This document shows positions 1 to 12,251 of a stretch of DNA of 64,000 nt, in pieces (within the stretch, counting starts at the first letter, position 1; the number at the start of each line of letters is the position of its first letter). The notes beneath the pieces are model-generated. The model saw nothing but the letters and a program-made list of their open reading frames with translations. It searched no databases and was not told the DNA's origin. Source of the DNA: Pteria penguin (lineage: Eukaryota > Mollusca > Bivalvia > Pterioida > Pteriidae); NCBI GenBank assembly GCA_035048485.1, contig CM068587.1:28910534-28974533 (forward strand). The letters run 5' to 3'. Made by a program: the position numbers and the translations under genes.

Positions 1-409
1 TTGTAAAGCATTTTCTTAAATTAAGCAAGAATTGTCACATCTTTTTCACAAAATTTTTGTATAATTTTACTAAAGTGTCTCGCAGGAAACATTTCAACCT
101 TTGTAGTACTGAAATGGAAAGCGGAAACGGGCCCGGCTTTCGTCATGGTTTTATTACATAAAATTCTCACAATCCAAATCATTTTGTTCAGTCCTGTAAA
201 ATTTGAGTTGGTCCTGTAAAACTTGGCCATTTACAATACCGAATGTCTTGTAAAAATTTGATTTTTTTTCGCAAAGTCTGTACATGCTCTTATTTCTATT
301 CTTTATAACAGCATAATTACAGGCAGCACTAATATTCCGAACAAATATACCTTTTCACACCTTCTTAATTTCGATAAACTGGCAGACTAAATGAACTAAA
401 CATAATCTT

Positions 410-750
410 TTAAGTAAATTTCATGGATGACTGTGCCAAATTGCTTTGGCATTGAACATATCGTTTTTCAAAGTCTATTGCAACATTTAAATTATCTTTC
501 CTTCAATAAGGACCAGTGACAGGCACGCGTCTTTTCACAGCTTCTTGAAAACATCTCCATGTAAGTTCATTGTTACCAGATTTGTGCCTTTTTCTTTTAC
601 AGTCATTGGCAACATTATTTTCTGCATCCTCCAAGATTTCATTTTGCGTTTTAAGATTTGCATAACTTGCGTTTTACTGATACCAAATTCAATGGCCACT
701 GCACGCGCACTTTTACAACTTTCCAGTAAATTAATGGCATGAAGATGTCA
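410..750 (-). pseudogene. Decayed Tigger/CENP-B-type transposase, DNA-binding region
   Basis: On the minus strand, 747-643 encodes a helix-turn-helix stretch that reads ..LLESCKSARAVAIEFG.. and ends in an ILKRK motif. The frame then shifts, and 643-506 continues with ..EILEDAENNV.. and ..CFQEAVKRR..VTGP before a stop. A further shift leaves traces of the NVAID and F-N-A-K segment down to about 410. From memory, this order matches the CENP-B/pogo-Tigger amino-terminal DNA-binding domain. At least two frameshifts and several stops make it non-functional. The stretch further left (1-410) should hold the catalytic core, but I cannot recognise any DDE motif there. It may be cut by the window edge. 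Confidence 0.6.
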
Positions 751-954
751 CTTTTGAGACATATTGGTCACTCTTTGGATTTCATATTGTGAACCAAATA
801 ATGTGAGGACATTTCATTCACTTGGTATTTACCAATCATGTATAGGGCAGTGAGAATTGTTTACGTTAACTTTTTGATTAGCGATCTCTGTTTTGCATTA
901 GTCAGATTATATAACCAGATCGTTAAGTATATCTGAATGTATACAGATGAACAG

Positions 955-2340
955 AATTTGATGAAACTTGGTATGCATGAAGTACTCATGGTCCCCTACA
1001 AGTGTTGTTTTTTTTCGTCCATATCCGTCAACAGGTAGTGCCACCACAGGCAAAAGTAGGTCACAGAGGGTACCCTCCTTTAACAAACTTCTTCTTCAGA
1101 CCGGGGCCATGCAGAGACAAACCGAATGCATCTATAGGAATGATCTAGAGGTATGTGTGAAGAAGTGTTGTTATTTTTGGTTCTGTTTCAAAATCAAATT
1201 TATGACATTTTTTCGACATTTTTTTGGACTTAGTAATTTCAATGCAGAAAAGTGTCATGTTTTTCTGTTAATCGATAATGATGATTTCTTATGGACTATT
1301 TTGATCTTAATTATGGTAAGGAATATTATTGTGAGAGAATTTTGTCAATATCTCAAATTTTGGATTTTTTTATGAATTTTTTAAGACTTCCAAAAAAAAA
1401 GGCGGGGGGGGGGGTTTGGCCATTTTTGTTTGGCCATTTTTCTTTTTTTCAACTTTTTCTACAAAACTGTTGGAAGGATTTTAATAAATCTTGGTAGAAA
1501 TAAATCATTTATGATCCCCTTCAAATTCTGTTGTTTTTGTCCAGACCTCTTTACAGTTGGTGCCATCACAGTCAAAAGTAGGTCAAAAAAGAGAACCCTC
1601 CTCTGACAATCTTCTTCTCCATACTAGCTGTATACAGATCTAGACAAACAGAATACATAGAAATGATCTAGAGGGATGAGTGAAGAAGTCTTATCCTTTT
1701 GGCTTCCTTCCAAAATCAAATTTAAGAAATGTTTTCGTCATTTTTTTGAACTTGGTGATTTCAGATTTGCAGAAAAGAGTCATATTTCCTACTTGATTGA
1801 TAATGATGATTTCTTATGGACTCTTTTGATTATAATTATGGTAAGGAATGTTATTTTGAAAAATTTTTTTCAATATCTCAATTTTTGGATTTTCTATGAA
1901 TTTTTCAAGACTTCCAAATCAGCAAATGAGGGTGTATAGGGACAATTTTTCACATTTTAAACTTCTGTTGCTATACCACATGAAAGATTTTAATGAAACA
2001 TGGTATACATGAAGTACTATAGGTCCTCTATCAATTTTGTACATTTCATCCAAATTGATCAACAGATGGTGCCACCATATCTAAAAAAATAGATCTCACA
2101 ATGGTACATACACCACTTGGTAATTAAAATATGGAGAGTAGCAGTTCAAATCCAGCTGTGGTCAATTTTTTTTTTCATTTCTTTACACATTTAAATAAGT
2201 TTTTAGATGTTTCTTAACACTTAACATATGAAATTAGGCCATTTTAAGTTGGATCTGGACAGTATTTGAAACAATTGTTGTTCATGACCCAGGCTTAAAA
2301 TCACTCAACAAAAGACCCCACCTAAAGAAAATGACTAATT
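955..2340. repeat. Three diverged copies of an interspersed repeat of about 500 bp
   Basis: Around 955, 1460 and 1975 the sequence restarts with a shared phrase (fall of an A/T-rich stretch, then 'gaaacttggta' with 'gaagtac' and 'ggtcc' in varying states). Each restart is followed by shared blocks such as 'gataatgatgatttcttatggac' split over short segments at 1275 and 1799. The same family recurs at about 28870-29600, 41740-42420, 48900-49500 and 53180-54780. It contains no coding potential. It is probably a decayed non-coding transposable element. Confidence 0.55.
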
Positions 2341-2918
2341 TGTTGCCCTGAATCACATCTTGCAGAGACAAAGCAAATGCTTAATATCAAAATCACCTAA
2401 ATGGATGTGCAAAAAACTGTTGTTGTTTTTTATTCTAGTCTGAAATAAAATTTGTGTTGACTTAGTCACAGCAATGCAAAAATAAATACCTTCTTCCTTC
2501 CTGCATGACCGATAATCTAGGTACTCAGGTGAGCGATATAGGCCCACTTGTTTGTAAACAATGATCGCAATGTTTGTACTATCGTTAGTTATGGGCGCAA
2601 CAAATGTGTCAATTCCAAGTGACCTGTGCATTTAGATTTGAATGGCTGTATAACAGTGTTTATTCTGTGACTTTTCATTGGTCATATATGAATTTTACCA
2701 GCATTCACTGGCAGACTGGTGACTTTCATGTTGTCTGTTTATTTAGACTTTCTTGCCAACGGGGCATTCAAGTTTCACAAACACATCTTGTTTTGTTGTT
2801 TAAAAAACTCTGTGACAGCTAGTATTTTATAACAAAATAAATTTGATAAGCTACATGTACATTTATGTATAAGAATCTTATTCTATTAAAAAACTGGTAT
2901 CTTTACTTGAGACAAAGT

Positions 2919-2921
<3 letters not shown>

Positions 2922-2988
<67 letters not shown>
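2922..2988. repeat. (TA)n microsatellite
   Basis: About 33 uninterrupted TA dinucleotides are read directly. The stretch between 2340 and 3650 otherwise shows only AT-rich non-coding DNA. Confidence 0.98.
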
Positions 2989-2992
<4 letters not shown>

Positions 2993-3652
2993 ATACATGT
3001 ATTAGAAATATTCAAATAATTTTTTTTTTTTCGAACACATGGATTTTGTGGTCTGAACAGTAGTCAGGTATCAATATTTTAACTGTTACCTTTATGCAAT
3101 CTAGTTTTATTCTGTAACTGAATTATGTATAATTGTATACACAGATCCACATCTGTGATAAGTCATTATCTAAGGAAAAGTAAGATAGGTAGTTACAGGC
3201 AAAATTAAAACAACCGAGTTATTTATCTGTTTAAAAGCATTTTGTTCATTAAATTTTCTTAGTCGTTTCTTTCAGTCCAACATAATCATTATCCAGAGAA
3301 AGACTTTGTACATCATATGATCATATGATCTGAATATAGAAAAATTGATGACAAGAAGATGCAAATATATAAGAGTTCTTACCTTTAATATTACCTTTAA
3401 TATTATTCTTGGGTCCTTAAGTTTCAAGTAGAAGTATTCTTGATGAAAAACCACCTCATCCTACAGCAGCAAAACAAATTGTAAAAGTGTGTAAAGAATT
3501 CATGAAATTTTTCTACTGATACAGTGTGTGGCCTTGTGATTTATTAAACTAATTACCATGCTAAAATGAGTTCTGTTTAAGAAGATCTATGTTTTTAGCT
3601 TTTTGCTTTGGAAAATTTCATATGAAAGAAAAAATACCTGGACTATTTTTAG

Positions 3653-4057
3653 GAAGTGAAGGACACTCTGCACAGACTAAGGAATAGAGTGAAGGATAAA
3701 TCTGTAGAGTTGAAAGATCTTTTGAAATTTGATGAAATAGAACAGCGAATCCTCAGAAAGTTGAGCAAGAGAATCGCATTGCTAGCAAAACAGTCAGATC
3801 GTATTAACAATGACATGGCAGATCTACAGAGATCACAAAGGAAGTTGTCTTCACACATGAAAACCATAGTGAAGGATCATGATTCATTTGGTCTGAAGTT
3901 AGACAAAGTAAAGAAACTAGATTCACATCTGAGAACAGTCGTAGACAAATTTAAAAAATATGATACATCAATCAAACACAGATTCCAAAAGATTCAAACT
4001 GATGCTGATAAGATGAAAGCTAAGCTGAATGCAATGACTGAGATAGGAACAGAGTTG
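3653..4057 (+). CDS. Coiled-coil exon 1 of the window (135 codons, phase 0/0)
   Basis: An acceptor 'ctatttttag' precedes GAA at 3653 and a strong donor 'ttg|gtaagt' follows 4057. The 405 nt between them are open in one frame and exactly 135 codons. The product is Lys/Leu/Asp-rich without proline or glycine runs. Leu, Ile, Val and Met recur at heptad-like spacing (for example LRKLSKRIALLAKQ and KLDKVKKLDSHL), indicating a long coiled coil. It ends in KMKAKLNAMTEIGTEL, and a similar KMKAKL phrase occurs in the exon at 9289. No signal peptide or initiator ATG is convincing here, so the gene must begin upstream, before 3653 or outside the window. I do not recognise the protein. Confidence 0.82.
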
Positions 4058-7000
4058 GTAAGTCTATAAAGTTAAAAATATAATAAAGTCATCTAAATTG
4101 AAAAGCTGCACAAGCACCAGTTACAAAGATCATGTTGTTTTCCTTCATAGAAAATTCATGTTGCATTATTTTGCTTCATGTCATAGGCCAGAACATGGAA
4201 CCATAAGTAAAATTCATGAAGTCATATTAATTCTTATATGACTTGAGAGTATCTCCCTATGTAATCCAAAGAGCTCGCCCGGTAATTATTCTCTAACACA
4301 CCCCTGCTCAGATACTCTACACCTATTATACAACCACAGTTCTTAATGCTCCCCCCAGTTCATTTTCTGAAAACTGAGTTATAGATTTTTACATAACTTA
4401 AGATGCCATCTGCAAAAACATATTAGAACAGAAATAACAGCTACTGTAAGGTGTGATTTATTGTCCAGTAATTCCCATTTTGTGACTCAGTGATAATTTT
4501 GATTAGTTCATGTGACTCAGGGGATCACTGGACTTTTAAACCACGGATAGAGGTAAACTGTTATTTCTTACAGAATACAGTGGATCTGATAGTCTGTGGG
4601 CTTGAAAGAAAGTATCAGGAAAAACAGACTTTTTGGTAATGCATAATTGCAAAATTTGTTCATATTTTGTGTCCGATTTGTAATTTCTTGGAAATATACA
4701 GCTCAAGGGGTTTCTATTATTGATCTAACATATACATGTATATTCTTTACAAGTCCAAGTTTCTGCACATTATCACTGGAACCAATAAAGATATGGAATT
4801 TATATGAATATACTGATATATCTAAAGGATATTAAGATCAAGTTCAAATTTGGTTATGGTTCAATAATTGTTGTGAGAGTTATCCCCCTTGGACTTAAAA
4901 AATTAAAAAACAATTAGCGGATCTTCTCTTCATTATCTCAGGAACAACTATATATATTGAATTAATATTTGGTATACAGATACATCTTAAGGATATGTAT
5001 GTCAAGTTAATAAGTTATGATTTAGATATGGTTCAATTATTTTTGTCAGAGTTCTCCCTTTTGGACTTAGAAAATTTCTTAAAATATGCAGTTTCAGCTA
5101 TTATCTCAGGAATGGATAAAGATATTGAATTGATGTATCATGTTTGGTATGAAGATACATCATGAAGATATCTAGGTCAAGTTTTATTATGCACAGTGAT
5201 GAAATAATTATCGCCAATGATATATATATGCTGATTCTGATTCAGTTCTCAATAATCGAAAAACACTGATATAGAAATATTGAAAGGAGTGTCAGTGCTT
5301 TATGCCCAAGTTACAAAAATAACCGGGGAGCATATGCAACATTGTTGTTGCTCTTTTTACTTCTGTCTTATTGGTTTTGGTGATATTGCCATTGCTTGAA
5401 GCATTTAGACAAAATTTGGCAGCAACATTATCTTTAGATTTGATTACTTTATTACATCATTGATGTTTTAGAGGAGATGAAAAATGTTCAGGAAGGTAAC
5501 AAGTAATGATAAATATGTAGCATTTTGAGATGTTTATTACATGATTCATTTTATCATATGACATTATATGATATTGAATTATTTGATCTTTTGTGTTTGG
5601 TACGAAATTTAGAGAACTTTTGAAATTAATCTGTTGTAGATGACATAATGTTTCATTTAAAATTGCCACATGAGTTTTTACCTAGAATCAATTGCTGTAA
5701 ATAGGAAAAGCTTAACACATGCATAAAGCATTCAATATATGTACCTCTCTGACCTCAAGAAACTATAATTGCTCAATATTTGGGAGAGTCTTTTTGAGTT
5801 GACAATAATTTAGTCATTAATATTAGATGGTTTTGTTGGAGTTTGTGATTAATTCATTGCAGTTGTCCCCAATCTGAGAAAATTTGTTAGATTTAGTGTA
5901 GTCACATTAGTTTTCCTCTAGGAAATGCTGTAAATTATGAACCTTTCTCATGCTTCAGCAGTGAAAACTGCCACAATGTCAGGAATCTGATAAATCACAT
6001 GCAGTATCTTGACCAATGTCACATTCATTTTCGCCAAGCCAGGTCTAAACACTGTTAGGTACACATCTGATTTGTTCTTTGTCATTGACAATGCCAAGGA
6101 TGCAAGATGTATTGCAAGATGGCGTTAGTGCCATCCATCTATCAAAATTTAGAAAAACTTTTTGAAAGTTATTGTATGTTACACAAATCAATTATCCTAC
6201 AGCAGTGGTAGTATGGCTTTCCTGAGGTTTTATAAAACATGCAGGTGTAAATTGCTTTTTGAGAAGATTTCGTGGTTTCAATACAATACATCTGGACTAA
6301 AAGAATGCTCAATTTGGGTTGAAATTATTTAGATGATACATTGCTTGTCAGATAAACAGAATTCAAATAACTGTACTGTTTTGAAACTAACTAGTTCCTG
6401 GATAAGACCAGTTTCTGTCCAATGCGTTATGTAAGCTAACATGATTTTATGAAATTTTTCATGAGATTGTCTGCAGTATATAGGGCACCTACCATAACAT
6501 GAAAATTTTATAAATTCATGTTTTGAATACTCCAAAAAACGTAATACTTAGCCAGTAACTGGTGTTAGCCAGGAATGGGTCTTCAACCAGTAGAAATACT
6601 TAAAAAAAAAGGTTTGATGTTTGTAACATATTGTGTCAGTTAAAATGAAACATCAGATTACACAGTATCAGCTTAAGTGGCATCCATTGTATGGTGATAA
6701 GTAAGATACTATATATATGAAATGTCTTACTATACCTGTAGCTTTTTATGCCCCCGGATCGATAGATCTGAGGCATATTGTTTTTGTCCTGTCTGTCTGT
6801 TTGTTTGTCTGTCTGTTGTCAACTTTAACCTTGGCTATAACTTTTGAACCGTTGGGGATAGAGTCTTCATATTTCATAAATGCGTACTCAGCTAATGAAG
6901 CCCTTTCAAATGACACCAAGGTCATTGACCTTTTGACCTTGACAATGACCTTCATGCTAAAAATAACTTTTTGAACTTTGGTGCTGCCAGGGGCATTAGT

Positions 7001-7791
7001 GTTTGACAAACACGGCTTGTTATCACTATATTTCTAACCCTGTATAGACTCTCACCTCTGCCAGTTTTGGGTTTTAATCCCAAGTTTGAAGATATGACTC
7101 TTTACCAGCTAATAGTATGGCTTTTCTTTGGGAGTAGTAGTTTCCTCCACAATCAGTCTCTGGTTCTGGTCTCTAGCAACAATTCTGGTAAAACCAAGCT
7201 AAGTATGATTCAGTGTCATAACCTTGATCATCAGTCTTTTCCCCAAAGTCATGATCAATCTCTCTAATATCATTTGTGTTAAATAGTTTGTTACTTTTAA
7301 AAGTCAAGTAGGAATTTCAGTATTTTCAGTCTATCAAAGGAAATCTTCAAAGAATAAACTGTGCTTTCCAGTTCATATCTGATTCCACTGTTACAGAAAT
7401 GAACAATCTCATATATTTTGTCTAAATTAGTTTCAACCTAACTTTTTAGTGCACAGATTTGATCAAACTTATACATTCAGTTTTTGGAATTATTTTCATA
7501 AACTACTTATCATCTTGTCTGGAGTCTTTGAGTTTAGATTTATACACTCATTTGTCACTCCAATATCAGTAATAGATTATGAATGAAAAATGGTTGATGT
7601 AAGATCCATAGGGTTCCTATAAGTATTGTAGCTTATTACAATGTATGTGTATTATGTCCAGTGCAAGTTTAAACTCACTGAAGATGGTCTAAACTTGGAA
7701 GTTTTATTCTTTTGTTCAATGTATGAAATTCTTGAAATAATATATGCACTATATTGATAATATAACTGTTTAAACTTACTGATTTTTACAG
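4058..7791 (+). other. Intron with repeat debris
   Basis: This lies between two phase-0 splice sites. It holds a degenerate tandem array at about 4690-5360: three units of about 165 bp with 'ctcaggaa' and 'ttgaatt..tattggtat' phrases, ending in a 'gcaacattgttgttgctctt' type terminus. That layout resembles pearl-like elements. A TGACCTT-type repeat lies at 6745-7022. I see no other gene. Confidence 0.7.
6745..7022. repeat. TGACCTT-type bivalve interspersed repeat
   Basis: The order is 'gcccccggatcgatag', a TCTG-rich stretch, 'actttaaccttggctataac', a 'ttcatatttcat' block, 'aagccctttcaaatgacacc', 'gaccttttgaccttgac' and a 'ggggcattagtgtttgacaa' end. The same order of phrases recurs at 56930-57180 and 57515-57930, and in weaker form at 18530, 26700, 39100 and 43705-44850. 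Confidence 0.8.
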
Positions 7792-8034
7792 AATGTATCT
7801 GAGGCACGGTTTACCAAAAATCAACTGAAGATAGTCCATGCTATTGGCAAGGTTGCTGGTCGATCACGACACTTAGGCTCTCGCTTGAGTACTCTTGGTA
7901 AGAGTCTAGAGAAAATAACACAAGACCTAAAGGGAAGCAAGTTAGCTAGTAGGCAGATTAAGGATAATGTGAAGAAAATTGCACATAGAGTAACAGCTCT
8001 GAGGAAAAAACTGGAAAAACAAACTAAACCAAAT
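7792..8034 (+). CDS. Coiled-coil exon 2 (81 codons, phase 0/0)
   Basis: An acceptor 'gatttttacag' ends at 7791 and a donor 'aat|gtaagt' begins at 8035. The 243 nt are open in the frame that follows the previous exon. The product is a basic amphipathic helix with phrases such as SRLSTLGKSLEKITQDLKG and IAHRVTALRKKLEKQ. Hydrophobic positions are spaced like a coiled coil. It has the same length as the next exon (81 codons), which suggests duplication of a coiled-coil exon unit, although the sequences have drifted too far for me to align by eye. The family is unknown. Confidence 0.82.
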
Positions 8035-8229
8035 GTAAGTTAGGGATTTGTGAATGATCTGCTTTAATGAAGTAAATTATCAATGTAACAATGTGTTCAA
8101 ACTAAGATTTCTTCTGCAGGAAATTTGGTCTAGTAACCTGCCACAATTAAGCAGACAGTATGAATTTTTACCAGACCATTGTATTTCAGCCATAACTGAA
8201 ATCATTATACTTTTGAAGTTTAATTACTT

Positions 8230-9190
8230 GTTCAGCTGGGGTCCAAGGCAAGATCACTGTGGCCTTTGATGAATTTTTTAGTTAGACCTAAATAATCTAT
8301 ATGCCTAATCCCAGAAAGTTTATAAATGTTTCTTACATGGAAAGGCAGTGTCATTGTGTCATGACTTTGACCCATTGTCATACCTCCAAGGTCAAGTTCT
8401 CTTACAACTGTTTAAATTTAGGCACCTCAGATTTAACCTATTCTCTGTTTGTCTGTGAATTGAAATGAAACTTCATGGAAATGTTCTGTGTGGGACGGTG
8501 AAGTGTCTTAATCTTTGCCAAGGTCACATGACCAATATCAAGGTCCCTGTGGACTTTTGGTCTGAACTCCTTGTCTGGCTTATACTTTCTACATGCCTTG
8601 GATTGGATTGACATCATACTTGTTTACAGAATTGATCCTTATAGGAAGTTATTGTATCATGGCTTTGAGCCATGTTCATAAGTCCAAAGTCAAGATCACT
8701 GCATCCTCACTTCTTCAGGCATTGTGAGTAGTGGAATTACAGTGCCTGACGTGGTGAGGATGAGGTCACTGTAGACTTTGGTAAAAATTCTTGTCCAACC
8801 AAAAGTTCTATGTGCCTGATTCCAGAAAGTTTATGCTTGGTATAAATTCTCAGAAAAGGTGATGTGTCATGACCTTGAGACAAGGTTGTAGTTCTAAGGT
8901 CAAGGTCATTATGAACTTAAAAGAAGTTAAGTGAATTGTTTTGTCTGACCCATAAATTCTGTATTCCTGATCCCAGATATTTGTCAGACTAACCATTTCA
9001 GCCATGAAATTTACAGGGAAGGTCACTCATGATTGCATGCAACATCCAGTGAAGGGGAAGGTTATATCCATATCAAGGTCATACATTTAGTGTCAAATAT
9101 ATGGCAGGTGACAGATATTCCATTGCTGTCCTGAATTGAAATCAAGTGACAGGTGTATTTTGCGACATAGGCATTGCTCTCGTTTGTTAG
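8230..9190. repeat. Degenerate tandem repeat with 'aaggtcaaggtca' motifs
   Basis: Phrases such as 'gtgtcatgacttga', 'ccaaggtcaag' and 'cctgatcccagaaagttta' recur about every 150-180 bp. The array ends near 9185 with 'gcgacataggcattgctctc', similar to the ends of the pearl-like elements at 34010 and 38300. I read this as a decayed tandem-core element in an intron. Confidence 0.55.
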
Positions 9191-9288
9191 GCTTTTAGCC
9201 ACAACATCTTTAAATATGACAAATTTATTTGGTAATATGACATGACATACATATAGAGTTCCTTTATTTGATCATCTTTCTTTTGTAG

Positions 9289-9531
9289 ATCAAAAGGAGT
9301 AGACATTGGCAAAGGGAGATAAATAAACTCCAGTCTCTTGTCTCCTTATTGCTGAATACTAACAAAAAAAGGAAGAATGACCTGAAAGGGAATCGGAAAG
9401 ACATGGCTGAAGTCATGAAGGAAGTCACACGAATTCAACTTGCTGGTCAAAAAATGAAGGCTAAACTTCAGAATATCCAACAGACATCAAATCAGTTACA
9501 AAAAATGGTCAAAGTTCTCCAAACTGAAAAG
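9289..9531 (+). CDS. Coiled-coil exon 3 (81 codons, phase 0/0)
   Basis: An acceptor 'tttcttttgtag' ends at 9288 and a donor 'gaaaag|gtaact' begins at 9532. The exon is 243 nt, open and in phase with its neighbours. The product is Lys/Gln/Asn-rich with a continuous helix signature, including INKLQSLVSLLLNT, MAEVMKEVTRIQLAGQ and KMKAKLQNIQQ. The KMKAKL phrase is shared with the end of the exon at 3653, which supports an origin by internal duplication. I recognise no catalytic or binding motif. Confidence 0.82.
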
Positions 9532-9837
9532 GTAACTCGGTACAAGCACATAAAATTTGCTCTCAACTCTTGTTACAACAGCTATAATATTTTATTTTAA
9601 TCATAATCATCTTTAATAATGATAAATACGCGTGTATAAAGCATAGACATCAGATAAGAAGAGCCTCTTCTAGATTTGATGTTGGGACTGCTTTGGATTA
9701 TTTAATTTGTATTCAGCCACTCTACATTTCTCTGAAATATTGAATTGAGTATGTCTCTTTTTCTTAAGTGGTTCTGCCATGTTGCAGCAAATTTTATAAT
9801 CCACAAGTGTGTAAGACTCGATTTGAAATGATAAATA

Positions 9838-10789
9838 CAGTCAAACCTCGTTATGTCGAAGTCGGAGGGACCATGGAAAATACTTCAAGATGTAGTTCGA
9901 GATATCAAAATTTCGAGTTTAGGATCGCAAATCTTGCAGTTGTTAATGTACGCCGGTTCATTTGACATTTGTGATTATTATACATGTAGTAGATGCATGT
10001 ACGACATATACATATATTTATTAATAAATATGCATGAAGATTTGTATATTGTATTGCTCCAAAATAATTAATCTAAATCTCATCATACCTTTTATATTTT
10101 ATGAATATATAGAGAATATACTCCAAAACTGAAAACGTCATGTTTCCTTTTCAGTAACATCGTAATTTAAATCCAATACTGGATATAACTGTCTTATTTT
10201 ACCTAAAACCGAGGACATACTAAACAAGTAAGACAAGATAAAGACACACGTCGTAATTTGATTTAATTACTATTTCTTTGCATAAAAATACATAGACATA
10301 CACACGGATTGGAAATAGTAATAATTAATGAACAGTGAAAAGAATTTTCTTAAAATACAGGTATGAAAAAGCACTAATTACAATTAATGTTAATTATCTA
10401 ATTATGTGTCAAGTTTAATAAGCTATCATCATTTCTTAATATTTAGTATAAATAACAGGGTAGGCACGGATGCGATCGATAATGTAATTACTTCTGCTTT
10501 GTACACGGACACAGTCAATTGATCACACCACTCGAGCGACCTGTCATTTAGGGTAAACGCCGCGGGGAATATTGTCAGCAAGAAGCCAACTTCGAGATAA
10601 ACCGGGTAAATAAGAACTTCGGGACTTGAAAATGTATACAAGATAACCATGGTATTCGATATATCAGTGTTTGACACATCGGGGGTGAAATTAATCATTA
10701 TATGAAGGATTTTTTTCGGGACCAACGTTTGACTTCGAGATATCCCGGGTATTCAAGATATCAGTGTTTGAGATATCGAAGTTTGACTG
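9838..10789. mobile_element. Pogo/Tigger-like non-autonomous element, copy 1
   Basis: The left terminus 'cagtcaaacctcg' and right terminus 'cgaagtttgactg' are inverted repeats. TA dinucleotides flank both (9836-9837 and 10790-10791). The interior carries several 'cgagatatc' and 'tcgaa' type motifs near both ends and no transposase. A second copy of nearly identical length sits at 17439-18397 in opposite orientation. TA target sites and CAGT..ACTG termini are known for pogo/Tc1-mariner elements. Confidence 0.82.
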
Positions 10790-10799
10790 TAAAATAAAA

Positions 10800-11776
10800 T
10801 ATTTCTATTAACAAAAATATGATTTGAATACACCTGTAAGTACAGTCATTACTGAAATACCTTAGGTATAATATGTTTATTTTATACAGAAAGTTGTAAT
10901 AAGTGACCTAAATATATATAAATAGATCATGTGTGTGGTATATGCCTATTTCAATTATTTGATTATTAGTGTAATGTTTTTTTTTAATGTAGACACACTC
11001 CAACTAAACTGCATAATACCAATTCAAATACCTATTTAATCAATTACATTGATGTAACAAAAGTTGACAAAGGTCCGATTAGGGAATTTCCTTTTCAAAA
11101 TTTCATAAATTGCATTTTTTTATAGAAAACCTCAATAAAGTATATATTTTTGAAAATGTCTGTTTGAGACTGTCATTTTTGAGTAAAATCTGACATGAAA
11201 CTAGAAAGTAATTAACAAAAGAACTTTGATTACCAAAAATTTGTAATTTGTTAATAATTATTAATTTAATTTCTTAGCTTTTAATTTGAATATTGTTGTC
11301 ATGTTTGATATCAAATGACTCACAATGAAGTACTGAAAGTAAAGATAGAAAGAAAATGCCAAAAGATTTTGAAATGAAGCTCAGATAAGTTTGTCGGCAC
11401 ATCAAAGGCTTAATGAATGTTGTCGAATACAAGTATATCATTAGCATATCATTATCTGCTGGCAAAAACCGTCATTTTGAGCGGAAGTAGGGAGTTAGAG
11501 TGTGTCTATCTTAAATTAAGTTCTTTATTAAACCAATTGGTACAAGGTACATGTATATCAGCAAAGCAAATAAAAGGCTTAACAGCGTATATGTGCTTAA
11601 TACATATATGTAGGATTCCGGGGATGCCATGAATTTACTTGCCGATGGCTTTTTATCAAAAATTCATGTCTCCCAGGCTGGCTGGATATGCTGTGTTTCT
11701 CTATATTAACATAGACAGCTAAACAAAACATGTCAGCATATTATCAAAGTGTTAATTGAAATTCTCTTTCTTGAAG
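10800..11776 (+). other. AT-rich intron stretch
   Basis: I see no gene or structured repeat in this stretch, only AT-rich intron sequence leading to the acceptor at 11776. Confidence 0.6.
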
Positions 11777-12025
11777 CAATCTTCCCCAGGCATTGTCAAG
11801 TTGGCCAGAATTGAGGGAAAACTCCTGCAGGCTTTGTCATTAGTAAAAGGCAAGGAAAAAATGCTAACGGATCAGGTGACCCAGTTTCATAAAAATATCA
11901 GGAAGATGAAAGATGACATAGCTAATGGTAAAACTAAACATGACAACACTGTTAGAGAAATAAAGAAAGTAGCACAGTTTATGAAGAGTTTGGAATCCCA
12001 GATTGGAAAAATAAAGGGTCAATTG
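11777..12025 (+). CDS. Coiled-coil exon 4 (83 codons, phase 0/0)
   Basis: The donor 'ttg|gtaagt' at 12026 is strong. The acceptor is less certain. 'ctctttcttgaag' ending at 11776 gives a phase-0 exon of 83 codons that keeps the reading frame of the neighbours. The stronger-looking 'cttccccag' ending at 11789 would break phase. 'attgtcaag' ending at 11800 also keeps phase and gives a 75-codon exon. The product includes LARIEGKLLQALSLVKGKEK and IKKVAQFMKSLESQIGKIK, again a Lys-rich coiled coil. The protein is not recognised. Confidence 0.75.
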
Positions 12026-12251
12026 GTAAGTAATTTTAATATAGGTAAATGAAATGGTTTAGGTATTTATTAGAAAGAAGTGATTTACAGAAAGAATTTT
12101 GATACCGTGGAATCCATTTATTGGTATACACACTTTGTCAAGCATTTATCATGCTAATAAGCATTTAGTGTATTTCATGATGTGACTATCTCTTGTGCAT
12201 TTTTATAATGTAAAGTACAATGCACCTCTCAGATGTAAGTGTCCATGTTCA

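Noticed and set aside
4574..4635. Possible small exon with acceptor 'ttatttcttacag' and donor 'tttttg|gtaatg'
   Set aside because: 62 nt would shift the frame between two phase-0 exons, and the peptide is not coiled-coil like. Not supported without transcript data.
6717..7009. Overlapping frames of about 85 codons on both strands
   Set aside because: They lie wholly in a TGACCTT-type repeat that recurs non-identically elsewhere in the window.
10429..10725. 98-codon minus-strand frame in the pogo-like element
   Set aside because: The homologous stretch in the second copy is broken in frame, and no transposase motif can be seen.
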